Assembly (NCBI GenBank): GCA_973895155.1
Contig: OZ316892.1
Coordinates: forward strand, 310,001-374,000
Length of the DNA: 64,000 nucleotides
Reading direction: 5' to 3'
Source of the DNA: Marsupella aquatica
Lineage: Eukaryota; Marchantiophyta
In this document: piece after piece, positions 10,153 through 20,190 of the stretch
How the letters are laid out: the number at the start of each line of letters is the position of its first letter
Numbering within the stretch: the stretch's first letter is position 1
Notes under the pieces: model-generated
Databases searched by the model: none
Told to the model about the DNA's origin: nothing
Seen by the model: only the letters and a program-made list of their open reading frames with translations
Made by a program: the position numbers and the translations under genes

Positions 10153-11876
10153 ATAGCTTCCTCCTCAGGTGTCTCCATTCCCGGTAGATCTGGCTGGTTC
10201 TCCCCACCAGCAACTTGTGTCACTCCATCTTTGGCCTCCTCTTGCCATTCCATACTCAAGAAGTTCACTATGGCTTCAGTAGGAGCTTTGGCAACTACTG
10301 GTGGTGGTGCTTCTATCCTTCCTACCATCATCTTGGCAGCAGATCCAATAGGACAGTTGGCTGTGGTATGACCCTCCCTTTTGCACACAACACAAAGAGG
10401 ATAGGGAGCTCCTTGTCCCTGCCTCCTTGGTTCAGGGCAACTGTTGGAATAGTGCCCTGGTTTTTGACAATTCCAGCAGATCACCACGGTAGTTTTTGCC
10501 ATTCCCCCAGGTCCTTGAGGTACCATTTGATCCACCATCCTTGGTTGAAGACCAGGCATAAGTTGAGGTGCCATGGGTGGAGCTGGTCTTCCTTGCAAAG
10601 TTCTTGGGCCTCCTGAAATCTGGTACACCATCTCCGGGGCTTCTTCATAGAAGTAGTCCACCACTTCACTTGCTTGATAAACCTCACTGGGCTCTTCATT
10701 GACATATTGAACTTGATTCCTCCAACCTTGGCACTCTTGAGGTGTATGGCCAAAACTCTTGCACTTGACACACCATACATGAGCTCTATTCACCGGCACC
10801 TTTCTCCTATCAGGTTGCATACCAGCAAAGTGAACTGATAGGGCCTTGAGTTGGTTGGTGATCTCACTCATCTTGGTGTCCATCACCTTCTTCTCTTTGC
10901 TTGCTGGTGTAGAACCTTCCAGCAAGTTGAAGGTTGCAGATTTGTGGTGCTTACCACTTGGCTTCTTCTTGCTGGCTCTCCTCTTTTGGTCGCTTTTTTT
11001 CTTTGCCTTCTTCTTTTTCTTCTTCTTCTTCTTTTCAGAGTCCTCCTCAGAATTAGCTTCTGAATCTGATTCTGAACTGGAAGTACTCTCCTCAGATTCT
11101 GAATCAGAAGTATCTTCAACTGAACTACTTGAGTCACTTGAGCTAGAAGAAGAATCACTATGGGAAAATCGCTTCTTCTTTCTCCTACTCTTGGAACTTG
11201 AGATCTCAGCACTCCTATAAGACTGAGCTGCCTCAATGGCCTCCTCCAAAGTATTAAGGTGGGCTTGCCTTACTGAGACACCCATCTTCTTGGGTAGGCT
11301 TGCCACAAACCATGCCAACAACATGGAGTCTACTGGTCTAGGGTCAAGCTTGGTAGCTAACCTTTGAAACCTTTGTAGAAACCTCCTTACCGACTCCTTG
11401 GATCCCATTCTGATCTCTCCCATCTTGATCAAAGCTTCTGATTCTTCTCCCACCTTCCTAAACTCCTGCAAGAAGGCTAGCTTGAAGGCATCCCAATCAT
11501 TCTTGGTGGCATTTGATAGGTTGTTGAACCAAGGTCTTGCTTCTCCTCTCAAGACACCCGCCAAAGTGGTCAACTTAATATCAAACTCTCCATTGGTTTG
11601 GGCTGTCCCAATGAAGTCCTCCAACCAAGCATCAGGATCCTCCTTGGGCTTGCCATGGAATGTCTTGTATTGAAATCTTGCTCTTTGAGTCACCACCATG
11701 GCTGCCTCTTGCTCTTCACTTGTGTCGGTAGTAGAAGAGGATGTAGCACTCCACCCTACACTGGGTTCTACTTCAGCTTGCAAATGAAGGTCCTCCCAAT
11801 CTGGTTGCTCCAACTGGTCACCAAAGTTGAAACTAAGAGAGGCTTCTCTTAGTGCTTGACTCCTTGTAGTGGGCAT
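10056..11876 (-). CDS. Gag with three zinc knuckles (family B)
   Basis: I chose the ATG at 11876 (MPTTRSQAL), because an earlier in-frame ATG at 11975 lies only 9 bases past the primer site and gives a Trp/Cys-rich leader unlike gag. The capsid domain contains GEARPWFNNLSNATKNDW. A Ser/Glu/Asp-rich then poly-Lys linker (bases ~10980-11170) follows. Next come three CX2CX4HX4C knuckles: CVKCKSFGHTPQEC, CWNCQKPGHYSNSC and CVVCKREGHTTANC. The family A gag shares this three-knuckle layout. It ends in an Arg/Lys-rich tail where the pol frame begins; family A reads straight through the same place into protease. Confidence 0.85.
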   Translation of the reverse strand: MPTTRSQALREASLSFNFGDQLEQPDWEDLHLQAEVEPSVGWSATSSSTTDTSEEQEAAMVVTQRARFQYKTFHGKPKEDPDAWLEDFIGTAQTNGEFDIKLTTLAGVLRGEARPWFNNLSNATKNDWDAFKLAFLQEFRKVGEESEALIKMGEIRMGSKESVRRFLQRFQRLATKLDPRPVDSMLLAWFVASLPKKMGVSVRQAHLNTLEEAIEAAQSYRSAEISSSKSRRKKKRFSHSDSSSSSSDSSSSVEDTSDSESEESTSSSESDSEANSEEDSEKKKKKKKKKAKKKSDQKRRASKKKPSGKHHKSATFNLLEGSTPASKEKKVMDTKMSEITNQLKALSVHFAGMQPDRRKVPVNRAHVWCVKCKSFGHTPQECQGWRNQVQYVNEEPSEVYQASEVVDYFYEEAPEMVYQISGGPRTLQGRPAPPMAPQLMPGLQPRMVDQMVPQGPGGMAKTTVVICWNCQKPGHYSNSCPEPRRQGQGAPYPLCVVCKREGHTTANCPIGSAAKMMVGRIEAPPPVVAKAPTEAIVNFLSMEWQEEAKDGVTQVAGGENQPDLPGMETPEEEAMCYKVSTRSTRKKERVEERKRGRRGRKERSTH

Positions 11877-11983
11877 GCCACTCACAATCACCTTCTTATC
11901 TCCCTCCTCTTGAACAACCAACCTGCAAACACACCTCCAAGTCTTGTGGCTCCACTCCCACAATACAAATTGCAAAGAGTTAT

Positions 11984-12000
11984 CCCCGGCAGCGGCGCCA
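11984..12000 (-). other. Primer binding site, family B
   Basis: On the minus strand TGGCGCCGCTGCCGGGG follows the LTR. This is very close to the TGGCGCCGTTGCCGGGG primer site (tRNA-Asp type) common in Athila/Tat-like plant gypsy elements, and it supports placing the LTR on the higher-coordinate side. Confidence 0.82.
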
Positions 12001-12852
12001 AAAACAAGGGTGGGACTCTATGTCAAACACTTGTCAAGGAGCTTAAGCGGCTTTTCTCCCCAAAAGACTACCTAATACCTGATCCATATCATACCAGGGT
12101 CACAAAGGATTGACAAAACTTATGAAATGTGCCTACAATGACTAATCACTCCATACATAAGTAGTTTCAACTCTCCACTTCTAGAGAGGTAGTCCCCTTA
12201 CTACTTTTGTACTCACACCCTTCCCCTCTCCTCTACTCCAAGGATCAGCAAGGGGGATCTCCGCTCCAAGCTGTCACCTTAGAGAAGAGTCTCACACAAA
12301 CACCCAAGAACCAAAGTACTTTCCTCTTCAAGCTTAAGTCTCCTCAAGACCCTCAAAATAGTGTTACCCCTCAACCTTGCCCCCTGGCCTTGGTTTGGGT
12401 CCACACATCCCCTTTGAGCTCTAGAGAAGGCTCCTCTATCTAAGGACTCTTCCTCTTGTTCTTACTTCTTGTTAACACCATACACCAAGCAAAATACTTT
12501 CCACCCTCAAGCTATAATCCTCTCTAAGTCTCCAAGTAGTGCTCTACCTTAACCATGCCTCTTGGCCTTGGTTTTGTACTGGCACATCCCCTTCAAGCTT
12601 AGACCAAGATTACATCATAGCATGGACTCTTCTCTTGCTCTCATATGCTTCAAATGCACTCACACTTAATGGTCATAATGAAGATTGGCAAGTCTTCTTT
12701 TATTGCATCACCTTTACAACAAAATTTCACTACACATTCTCCACACTAAGCATGGACCACCTCTCCCTTCTCAAGCTTAGCCCTACCTTGGCAAGGTAGA
12801 GATTCCACTTAAGAGATGAGACTCCCGGTCCCTAACAAATGAAAACTTCCTC

Positions 12853-12860
12853 CTTATATA
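12853..12860 (-). promoter_or_regulatory. TATA box of family B LTR
   Basis: The minus strand reads AGTATATAAGG. The related LTR at 54714-54721 has the same box, and the sequence just downstream (CATTTGTT, then GTCTCAT) is conserved between the two otherwise diverged copies. This suggests the start of R. Confidence 0.65.
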
Positions 12861-12884
12861 CTATTCTCCTTCCACACCACACCA

Positions 12885-13090
12885 AGGTAGCCCACCAAGG
12901 ACCAAGGACCAAAGTAGCCCACCAAGGACCAAGGACCAAGGTAGCCCATCAAGGACCAAGGACCAAGGACCAAGGTAGAGGACCAAAGTAGCCCACCAAG
13001 GACCAAGGTAGCCCACCAAGGACCAAGGACCAAAGTAGCCCACCAAGGACCAAGGACCAAGGACCAAGGACCAAGGTAGCCCACCAAAGT
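12885..13090. repeat. GGACCAA / TAGCCCACCAA tandem repeat in U3
   Basis: About 200 bp of 7-base GGACCAA units alternating with GTAGCCCACCAA units, directly upstream (minus strand) of the TATA box at 12853. The homologous place in the 52617-55552 LTR lacks the array. It therefore expanded in this copy or subfamily, and it changes promoter-proximal spacing. Confidence 0.85.
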
Positions 13091-13988
13091 CCTACTAACT
13101 ACCAAAGTCACACTACAATGAAAGTCCAACTAACTACCACTCCCACTCAAGCTCCTTCACCTTGTGATTGCCTGGTCTATTCAACCATCTCCTAGCCGCC
13201 CTTGTGCTTGACTTATTCCTGCCTTGTGGTAGCCTCGTCGAAGCATTTTTACACTTAGTCGGATTTCGTTATTTGGGAAAAACTATAATTCCCCGGCCCA
13301 TATTGTACCCACCGCCAAAACTCACCCATAAGGCCAAAAGGACTTTTGAGTAGATCCATAGATTTTCTTGGCATAGGGCTATGTCCTGGTTTACTAAGAT
13401 CTAAACAAAACCCTATAACAAATTTTCTAAAATTAGGTAAAGAGGGTTAATTCTTATGTTTTCCAAAATTCTTCTCAACTTTGAGATGCTCCCAAAACGT
13501 AACCGAAGGTAACCAAGTTCTCCCACAAGTTTCCAGGGATAGAGTGGACCATATTTAACCTATTTTGCAACTTGGAACCCCTAACTTTTCCCATCAGCTA
13601 TTTTTCCCGAGACCCGCTATTTGGTAACTTTAAGTTTTGCCAAAATACTTACAACTCCTAGGTTAAGACCCCACTTGACTTTGTGACTTTTATGTGTGGT
13701 CTAGGGACTACCTAGCACCTATAGGGTGAGTCTTAGCAAAACTTATCACTCAAAAGTATCGGTCATGCCTTCGGCCCGACTTGCCGACTACCATAACTTT
13801 TTTCCACCCTTACCAAATAACTTACTCAACTCTTGATACTTCTAAGAGAAACATGTCCTCTCCCTCAATTTATTTCCCTACTCTACTTCCCTAGTTATTA
13901 AGTTACCTTAAACCTAACAACTCCGCTAATCACTAAACTATGTAATTACTACTCCTTGAAAGCAAAAAACTGACGCATTTCCTACTCA

Positions 13989-15434
13989 AGCCTCCCTTGA
14001 GCCATTCCACACAAAGCAGCCCGCCAGCCACGATGGAGGAAATCCGCAAGGCAGCTTGGGAACAAAGGCCGCGGTGGTTGATGCCGATGACTTCTACTCA
14101 CTCCACCTATGCTAAAGAAATAGCCATGGTGTACAGGGAGATGTGCGAGGAACTTGCACTCAGCATCTTTGGGGAGGAGTTAGAGCAGGGACCTTTTTTC
14201 TAGAGGGAGATGTTGGAAAAATGCCGATTAGAAGAAGCAGTGGCTTTGGAGAGAAGAAAGAAAGACGAGGTCATCCGTCGGCTTAGGGCAAGGGAAGCCA
14301 AGGTGGAAGACCTGAAGGCGGACAGGAAAACCCAAGATGAGCTGCGGATTAAGCGGCATGAGGATTTAGGATAAACTGACTCAAACCCAAGGGGAGTTGG
14401 CCGATGCGGTCAAGGAGAGGGAGAAGTGGAAGCAAGAGCTGAGGGATGCAGAGGAGGCCCACATAGCAACCAACAATCGGGCCATGGCGGAAACCCAGAG
14501 AAGGGAGAGGGCGTTGAAGGGGGAGCTCAATGATATCCGCGGAGCCCTCGAGGAGAAGGAGGCCGAGTTAGGGAAATCCTATCAAATGATTATTGTGTTG
14601 CGGCAGGAGCTTGCATCCTTGACGGCCAGCTTCAAGGCCGACCTGCGTGAGAAAGACGACCAACTTGATCAAACTTATGCCAAGATGAATAAAATGGAGT
14701 CTGAGGTCGTAACGAAGCTCAACAAGGAGCTAAGAGCAACCCAGGAGGAGAGGGCTACCTTAAGGAAGGAGTTGGAGGAAGCCCAGAAGGAGCTGGAGGA
14801 GGCGCGCAAGGACCTGGACGAAGTGCAGGAGGAGTTGGAGGAAAGCACAAGGAAGATGGAGAACTTACAACGGCAAGCTGACAACCAAACGGAGCGGCTA
14901 AAGAAACAAGCCGCAATATTTAAGTGCTTGGCGTCATCAAGTCCAACTCCAATTGGGGCAACCAAGTTGCAAGGAGTACTACTGGCCGAAGGACAAGCCG
15001 CGACACTCGCACCGGTGCCGGAAGGAAGTGGCAAGGGGAAGGGACCAGCTGCCGAACCAGGGAAGAAGAAGAAGCGGAAACCTTCTGGATCAGGGAGTAA
15101 TGCGGCAACTCAAGCCGTCGTGACCAAGGAGGTAAACCCGGCACCAACCACAGGCAGGGTCACGGCAGAGGATCCAACTACCCTAGAAGGTGGGGATGGC
15201 AAAGCCAAGGCCAAGACACTCAGTGATGAAGCCGGGGTAACGGATCCACCACTAGAGCATGTCGGGGAGGCCGTAGCCGTATTAGAGGCCGTGGTCGATG
15301 CTGAGGGCGAAGCCGAGGGTGGACCCGGTCAGGCCGCGGGTGAGTTGACTGGGTCTGGGGCAGGTAATCTGTTAGAGGATGGACCTACGGTAGTGGTTGC
15401 GGAGGAAGCATTGGGGGCGTCCATTGAGGATTAG
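13989..15434 (+). pseudogene. LTR-encoded coiled-coil protein, C-terminal remnant
   Basis: Corresponds to the last ~480 codons of the LTR protein described at 2308-5931. The frame is open over 13997-14203 (includes YREMCEELALSIFGEELEQG), then broken by a stop and a deletion near 14365. It is open again over 14397-15434, with the coiled coil, a GKKKKRKPSGSG basic motif and an acidic Ala/Glu/Gly tail. The C-terminal wording (SPTPIGATKLQGV, then TDPPLEH) resembles the variant block in the 3' LTR at 45330-45990, not the 5' LTR, so it belongs to a separate subfamily. Confidence 0.75.
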
Positions 15435-15849
15435 CCACCGCTACCATGACGGTGGTGGAGGGCCACTCCTTTTAAGGAGGGCGGACGTGGAGGGAGGAGG
15501 CGTGAGTGGGCAGGGCGGGCTCAGATCTCCAAGTTTAGAATTAGGATCAGGACCAAGAGGCGGCCCTGACACTTAGATTAGTGGGATTGCGGATCCACTG
15601 GTAAGAAGAACACTTGTGCTCCTGCCTCGCTGTACATAGGTAAATTATAATTAGGATAGATTAGGCTTACACTACAAGGAATTAGGCGGATCCACTACCA
15701 AGATAAGTACCTGGGCAGCGAGGAGTTGAGGCCTTCTTCTTTAGCAAGTTTTTAGTGCACCAGCAGGGCTGTGAAACTTGTGTATATTCATGTTTCCTCA
15801 TGCCTAAGAGATGAATAGAGTTGGCCTCAAGGCTTAGTTTGCAAATCTT

Positions 15850-16198
15850 CATTGAATGGTAGCAATTTTATAAATTTTGTTCCCCCACAAAAAGCCCCAC
15901 GGGAAGGGCGCACAAACAGGCAGCAAGGCCAAGAAGGCAACATCCAGTAGGGTAGCAGCCCAATCACACCGACACAACAAAGGGCCAGGCTTCCGCCTCA
16001 ACCCAACACCCCCGCGCCCGGACAGAGCACAACAGGGAGGGCACCCCTAAATACACAAAGAAACACATCACACGGCCAGTCCAAATTTGGAGAGCACGGC
16101 CAAGAAAGCAACAAAAGGCAGCCAACAAGCGGCCCATCACCCAGAAGAGATCAATCTCCCACCACCGCCAACCCAACCCCTACGAAGACTGTCAATCC
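15850..16198 (-). mobile_element. Short LINE-like 3' fragment with target-site duplication
   Basis: 349 bp that interrupts the family A LTR at a place where other copies read straight through. It is flanked by a 14-base direct repeat with one mismatch (AGTTTGCAAATCTT at 15836-15849, AGTTTGCAGATCTT at 16199-16212). On the minus strand it is G/T-rich and ends GCTACCATTCAATG, resembling 5'-truncated plant LINE 3' ends. A long variable duplication fits target-primed insertion. No RT is present, so the LINE assignment is inference. Confidence 0.65.
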
Positions 16199-16667
16199 AG
16201 TTTGCAGATCTTGTGTATGAGAAGTACTGTTTGTATGGCAAGTGCATGGTATAACTCAGTCAGAAGGAGTCATTTTGCTATTTGTGTGTCGCATTAACTT
16301 GTTTGAAGATTGCCCGCATTAACCAAGAAGGGAGTAAGCAAGGTAGTAAGAGTTGGATGTGTCGAGCTGAGAGAGGTCTTAGTGGCTTACCCAAGCCAAT
16401 TGGGGATCATTCTGGCGGCAAAATCCAAACATACCTAAAGGAAGACCAAGAGAGGAGGCCAAGGGAAGACATAGAAGAGGCCGACTACGTATCTCATGAC
16501 CCGATGAAGGATCTGTCCAATATATGTGTATAAGTTGTTTGTAGAATGAGGTTAGCAGCGTCCTATGCCGCTAAGCCGCAGAACCGGCCTCACCGAGAGC
16601 AAAACCTACGGGAATCGACTTGTGCAGGGGGGTTTCTTGGGTTTAGGGAGCCATGGGACGCACCACA

Positions 16668-17237
16668 GGAGGAAACTCAAATACAACATTTCCATTGTAC
16701 TTGTTTGGCAAACAAGGAACTTGCTCGTGTTGGAAGTCCCCTGCCGCGATAAATCTTGACAGTTCACTATGTCCCGTGGCCTTGAGTAAGGCATCCATTG
16801 CACTCCGCCGGTAACCTTATGGACACCTCCGGAGGTGGCCACCGGTTCACTCTTAAGGCAACTAGAGTCTGGAACTTTGTACTTCACAGGAGGATTGGGC
16901 GCAACATCATCATCTTCACTCTAAGATATTTCAACAACCTGGGTCAAAATGTTCTCAACAACCGATTGAAGAGGAGTAAGTTGGACATGAAGCGAGTAAC
17001 AAAGTTCGACATTCATGTGCCAGAAACGTATTCCTCATCCACATCAAATGTCGCAGCACGTTCAAGTCCTGCACTCATTGACTCCTCATGAACAATCGAC
17101 GCAATGTCATTGATTCTCAAATCGAATCTCCCACACAGGTAGGTTTCGCTTACTTGCTTGTAAGTATCATAAACTTGCATGGGAACCTTGACGACGTCCC
17201 CAGTACAAGCACGTGTAATAACAATTGAGCGCAACAT
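16668..17237 (-). pseudogene. MULE-like transposase, N-terminal fragment (copy 1)
   Basis: Starts at 17237 and aligns with the start of the copy 2 transposase at 27097: both share STGD/CTGD near residue 12 and YLCGRFDLR near residue 35. A one-base shift near 17018 breaks the frame just before the shared RFWH motif, and a later stop falls where copy 2 has an Asp. Similarity resumes through KYNGNV and ends at 16668, where the LTR was inserted. The Cys/His finger and catalytic region are not present. Confidence 0.75.
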
Positions 17238-18200
17238 TGTAGATGAATGAAGTTAAAGCCACTGGAAATTCATGCACTAAGCCAATCCCGGCCGTATGGG
17301 TTGCTTATACCACCCCTTCAAAGAGCACCGGCCGTTAAAAGAGTTGTTTCAATACGACAGAGAACACGCACAACTTTTCGTCCGTTGAAATCATAAATGA
17401 AACATTTGTCCTTTTTGCCCGACAAGTGCGGGTGTCAGGAATATTTATAACATGAATACGACTAGATAATATCCTATACAAGTGCGTCCATTTCATTAGC
17501 GTTGGGCGCTACCTAAAAAGCATCTGAATAACAATGACTTAATTTGAAAAGTCTTGTGACTAGTGCCTGGCGCTAGCATAATCATACACGCAATATTCAT
17601 GAATTGTTTTTGCAAAATATTCCATTACAAGCATTTTTAAGTTCAAATACAGTAAATTGGTACTAGCGCTGCACCCGGCGCTAGTATTGATACAATATAC
17701 TTAATACCTTAATATCAAGTAAAGTTTAGTTACTATGGTTGAGAAGAGTACATTTGGAAGTTTGTTAACAATATCTGGTACTAAAATGCAACATTAATCA
17801 AATGATTCACATGGCTAGCGCCGGGCGCTAGCATTTGTTCACCAATAAGTTTTTGAATTTAGTGGTCACTTCTTTGTTAGCGCCTGGCGCTGGCATTGCA
17901 TGTCTGTCTGAAAGGTGTGGAGACAACGGTAACATTTAACGGTCACTATTGTTTAGCGTGATGATCACGCCAACATTTTAGCGTAATTCACATTAATACT
18001 TCTCACGATTTCTAAATTGTCGCCTTCTGTCACGGATAAGTAATATTGAATCTCGTCGTTCACAATGAGTAACGTCTGATTACAAAGAGGGGAATAGAGC
18101 TCATTGATCGGATATAATACGGATGCAATTGTTAATATGGTACGAAGAATTGGTAATCGGTCGTGAGAATTCTGTTCATACACCTTTCATCATAAAGACG
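17238..18200. promoter_or_regulatory. Divergent promoter region with five palindromes (copy 1)
   Basis: AT-rich intergenic DNA between the outward-facing transposase and ParB-like genes. It contains palindrome copies at 17497-17511, 17561-17575, 17664-17683 (with a 5-base expansion), 17816-17830 and 17878-17891, spaced 60-150 bp apart. The equivalent region of copy 2 (26475-27096) has two. The position between divergent starts suggests shared regulation or a protein-binding platform; that is inference. Confidence 0.6.
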
Positions 18201-19400
18201 ATGGATGCAGTCCCCTCCTCGTCGAGGGGGTATAGTGTGGTTGGGGATTGGGATCGTGGGTATTGCGAGTCTTCTGAGTCTTCATTCTCTGGTTCAATGT
18301 ATACACGTCGAGTAACAAGGTCCACCGCATCGCTTATTCCAATCTTTGGTATTTCATTTGCCAAGCCAGTGAGAATGAAAATGGAGAATCTTGATACATT
18401 TGCAATTCAAGATGTTTCATTTTCGGAGACCGATCTTATTTCAAAACACGTCATGTCTTTTGGGAAAGATTTCAGAGGTTTTGACAAAGAGCCTTCACAA
18501 ATTCCGCTATGTCGATTGGTGCATATGGAGGTTGTCCGAACTCTGCAGAAAGATAGCTCTTCCATCGACAAGCTGAAAGACTCTTTCCGTAGCATGGGAT
18601 ACAATTCTTCAATTGGAATGAGGTTTATGTTCAGCCCACTGATGCTGAGGGAGTGCTTCTCACCTGTACTCAAGAAATTTGTGATAGTTGGGATCCAATA
18701 TGGACATCTGAGAATGAGAAATTCGAGGAAGAATATGCTGCCGACCCAGATTTTCTGGTTTTGAAGGATAGAATGTTCTCCATTTTTTACGGGAACCATA
18801 GGCTTTACTCATGGACACTTGTCACATAGGAGAATCCCCAAAACCCAAAGTACCACCCGCGAGTGCTTTGTACAGTTTTCAATGGGGACAAGGGTTCACT
18901 GATAGAAATCAAAGTTGCTATGCACATCGTAACCAGTAAGAGTTCTCTTTTGTGCATAACTTTGTGAGTCATTGTGAATTGTTAATTCTTTCTAGCATAA
19001 CTTTCTGAGGCCATGTTTTACAAGCGCCTGACGCTGCTTATATGTTCTCATTTTGTTCTTTTATTTCAGGCTTGGACAAGCCGTTGTGGAACCCTCCTGG
19101 ATCCTAGACGTCGATTGAATTAAGTGGATCTTGATGCACGACCTGGAGTATTATAGTAAGCTCATCGACCCAACGAATTACAAGAAGTTTGAGCAGATCA
19201 GGATGAAGATACAGAAGGAATCCTGGTACACAAAGAAGATGCCTCAGGAGGCTCTTGTGTACATTCTATGTCAAGATAAGATTAAGTCGAATTCAAACCA
19301 GTTCAAGATTGACATGGAGTCCGTTGCGGCCCTCGGTACCCCTTGGTCGGTCGAGGAGGTTTCCAAAAGGCATGCTGTTATGATGAAGGAAGCAACGAGG
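18201..19400 (+). pseudogene. ParB-like accessory gene, first two exons (copy 1)
   Basis: Start ATG at 18201. Exon 1 (18201-18935) carries a Ser/Arg-rich leader, then a region read as ParB-like: CRLVHMEVVRTL, SIDKLKDSF and, ~85 residues on, GNHRLYSW, which matches the ParB pattern of a G-x-R-L-x-A box after a spaced helix. A splice donor GTAAGAG at 18936 and acceptor TTATTTCAG ending at 19069 define an intron holding a palindrome at 19023. Exon 2 (from 19070) has ESWYTKKMPQEALVYILCQD. Damage: a one-base deletion near 18640, a stop after WTLVT near 18827, and an insertion at 19401. The methylase part seen in copy 2 is missing. Confidence 0.68.
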
Positions 19401-19585
19401 TGTTTACAAAAGGCAGGAAAACAGGAAACAGGCATTCATAACAGAAACTGGTAACAAGGAAAAAGACTGGTAACAGGAAAATTCTAGTCTCAAACTTTTG
19501 AAAAAAAATTCTGGTAGCACCCGGCGCTGGTAAAAATAGCGCCGACGGCGAGGTTTTTTTAAAAGACACCAAAAAAACAAACAGG
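19401..19585. repeat. AT-rich MITE-like insertion (short version)
   Basis: Starts TGTTTACAAAAGG and contains repeated CTGGTAACA(A/G)G motifs. It interrupts exon 2 of the ParB-like gene right after the shared residues EAT. The first ~85 bp closely match the start of the insertion at 29016 in the transposase gene of copy 2. Two imperfect palindrome copies (19515-19528 and 19537-19550) lie inside it. The right edge is estimated from the ACAGG motif. Confidence 0.6.
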
Positions 19586-20190
19586 AGTAAATATAAGAAA
19601 CTCGTACCGGTAGGAACTCTCCACGGTTATTGCTAGCGCCGGGCGCTGTGAAGAGTCTATAATTTGTACCAATTGCACTCTCGGAGGATATTTAATGAAG
19701 GGGGTTATGAAATGTTTGATCTCGGAATGCTATTTAAGTCAATTATAATTAACCAAAACCTTTCAGTAGCGCCTGGCGCTACTACAGTAATCCCAGTTGA
19801 CAACCATCGTCTATTCTAGCCTCCTCCCGATCAGGGTCTTTCCAGAAGACATCTAGCTGCAAAGATCCATGACTATTCCCGCCAGTTCACCTAATACCAT
19901 AAAATCAGACGGAAAACAAAACATTCATGCAACACAGCCCGGAAAGAATCGATCCACACCCAAGAACCCTTAGAAAATTGGGAAGCGCCCGACGCTAACC
20001 AATATTGCACCTGAGAACATGTCTTCACAACTCAAACTTCAAGAATCTGAAATAAAATATAATAGTGACAGTATGTTTGAGGAGCGCCTGGCGCTAGTAA
20101 AAGTTGAAAGGGCTTAAAATCAGCCAATTCATCGAAATGGTTACATATTGAAACATTAAATGATGTATTTGAAGAAAACCCCATTGCTAC
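19586..20190. other. Noncoding DNA between the two transposon copies
   Basis: No convincing reading frame. It contains palindromes at 19634-19647, 19767-19781, 19984-19997 and 20083-20096. It probably includes the downstream or terminal parts of one or both transposon copies, but I could not find a terminal inverted repeat or target-site duplication by eye. Confidence 0.5.

Larger units (their letters stand above)
6047..13988 (-). mobile_element. Family B Ty3/gypsy element, 3' end removed
   Basis: Order on the minus strand: LTR (13988-12001), primer site, gag, pol. The domain order protease, RT, RNase H, integrase identifies Ty3/gypsy. The integrase C terminus and 3' LTR are missing because the family A LTR starts at 6046. 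At the other edge the LTR joins a family A LTR fragment at 13989, which suggests this element had inserted into that older LTR. Only remnants of related LTRs are seen elsewhere (52617-55552, opposite strand). Confidence 0.88.
12001..13988 (-). repeat. 5' LTR of family B element (~2 kb)
   Basis: Noncoding on both strands. The inner end lies next to the primer site; the exact base is uncertain (12006-12020). The outer end is placed at 13988 (TGAGTAGG on the minus strand), where family A LTR sequence begins. It aligns as a diverged copy with 52617-55552 on the opposite strand, for example around 13660-13600 against 52950-53015, and both have a TATA box at the equivalent place. U3 carries a short tandem repeat (12885-13090). 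Confidence 0.8.
13989..16667 (+). repeat. Diverged family A LTR, 3' portion
   Basis: Matches the LTR from about 33670 to its end, finishing with GGGACGCACCACA at 16667. It is clearly more diverged than the other copies, with about 50 bp deleted near 14365 and a small insertion at 15850-16198. The 5' half is absent because the family B LTR abuts at 13988. The right end joins transposase sequence directly, so this LTR's parent element inserted into the DNA transposon; GGAGG (16668-16672) would be one target-site copy. Confidence 0.85.
16668..20190. mobile_element. DNA transposon copy 1 (truncated both sides)
   Basis: Holds the 5' part of a transposase gene (-) and the 5' part of the divergent ParB-like gene (+), with a palindrome-rich promoter region between them. 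It is the same arrangement as copy 2 (20191-31394), in inverted orientation. The transposase side is cut by the family A LTR at 16667. The accessory gene stops at an AT-rich insertion at 19401. I cannot place terminal inverted repeats, and the border with copy 2 is approximate. Confidence 0.7.

Noticed and set aside
10846-11220. Plus-strand frame rich in Phe/Leu/Ser that looks like a membrane protein
   Set aside because: It is the complement of the Ser/Glu/poly-Lys linker in family B gag; it has no independent motif.
12854-13129. Minus-strand repetitive Gly/Pro/Leu/Trp frames
   Set aside because: Translation of the GGACCAA minisatellite; no start context or domain.
17497-20096. CRISPR array for the repeated palindromes
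   Set aside because: Plant DNA, irregular spacing from about 20 bp to several kb, no leader or cas genes; sites are dispersed in introns and promoters.
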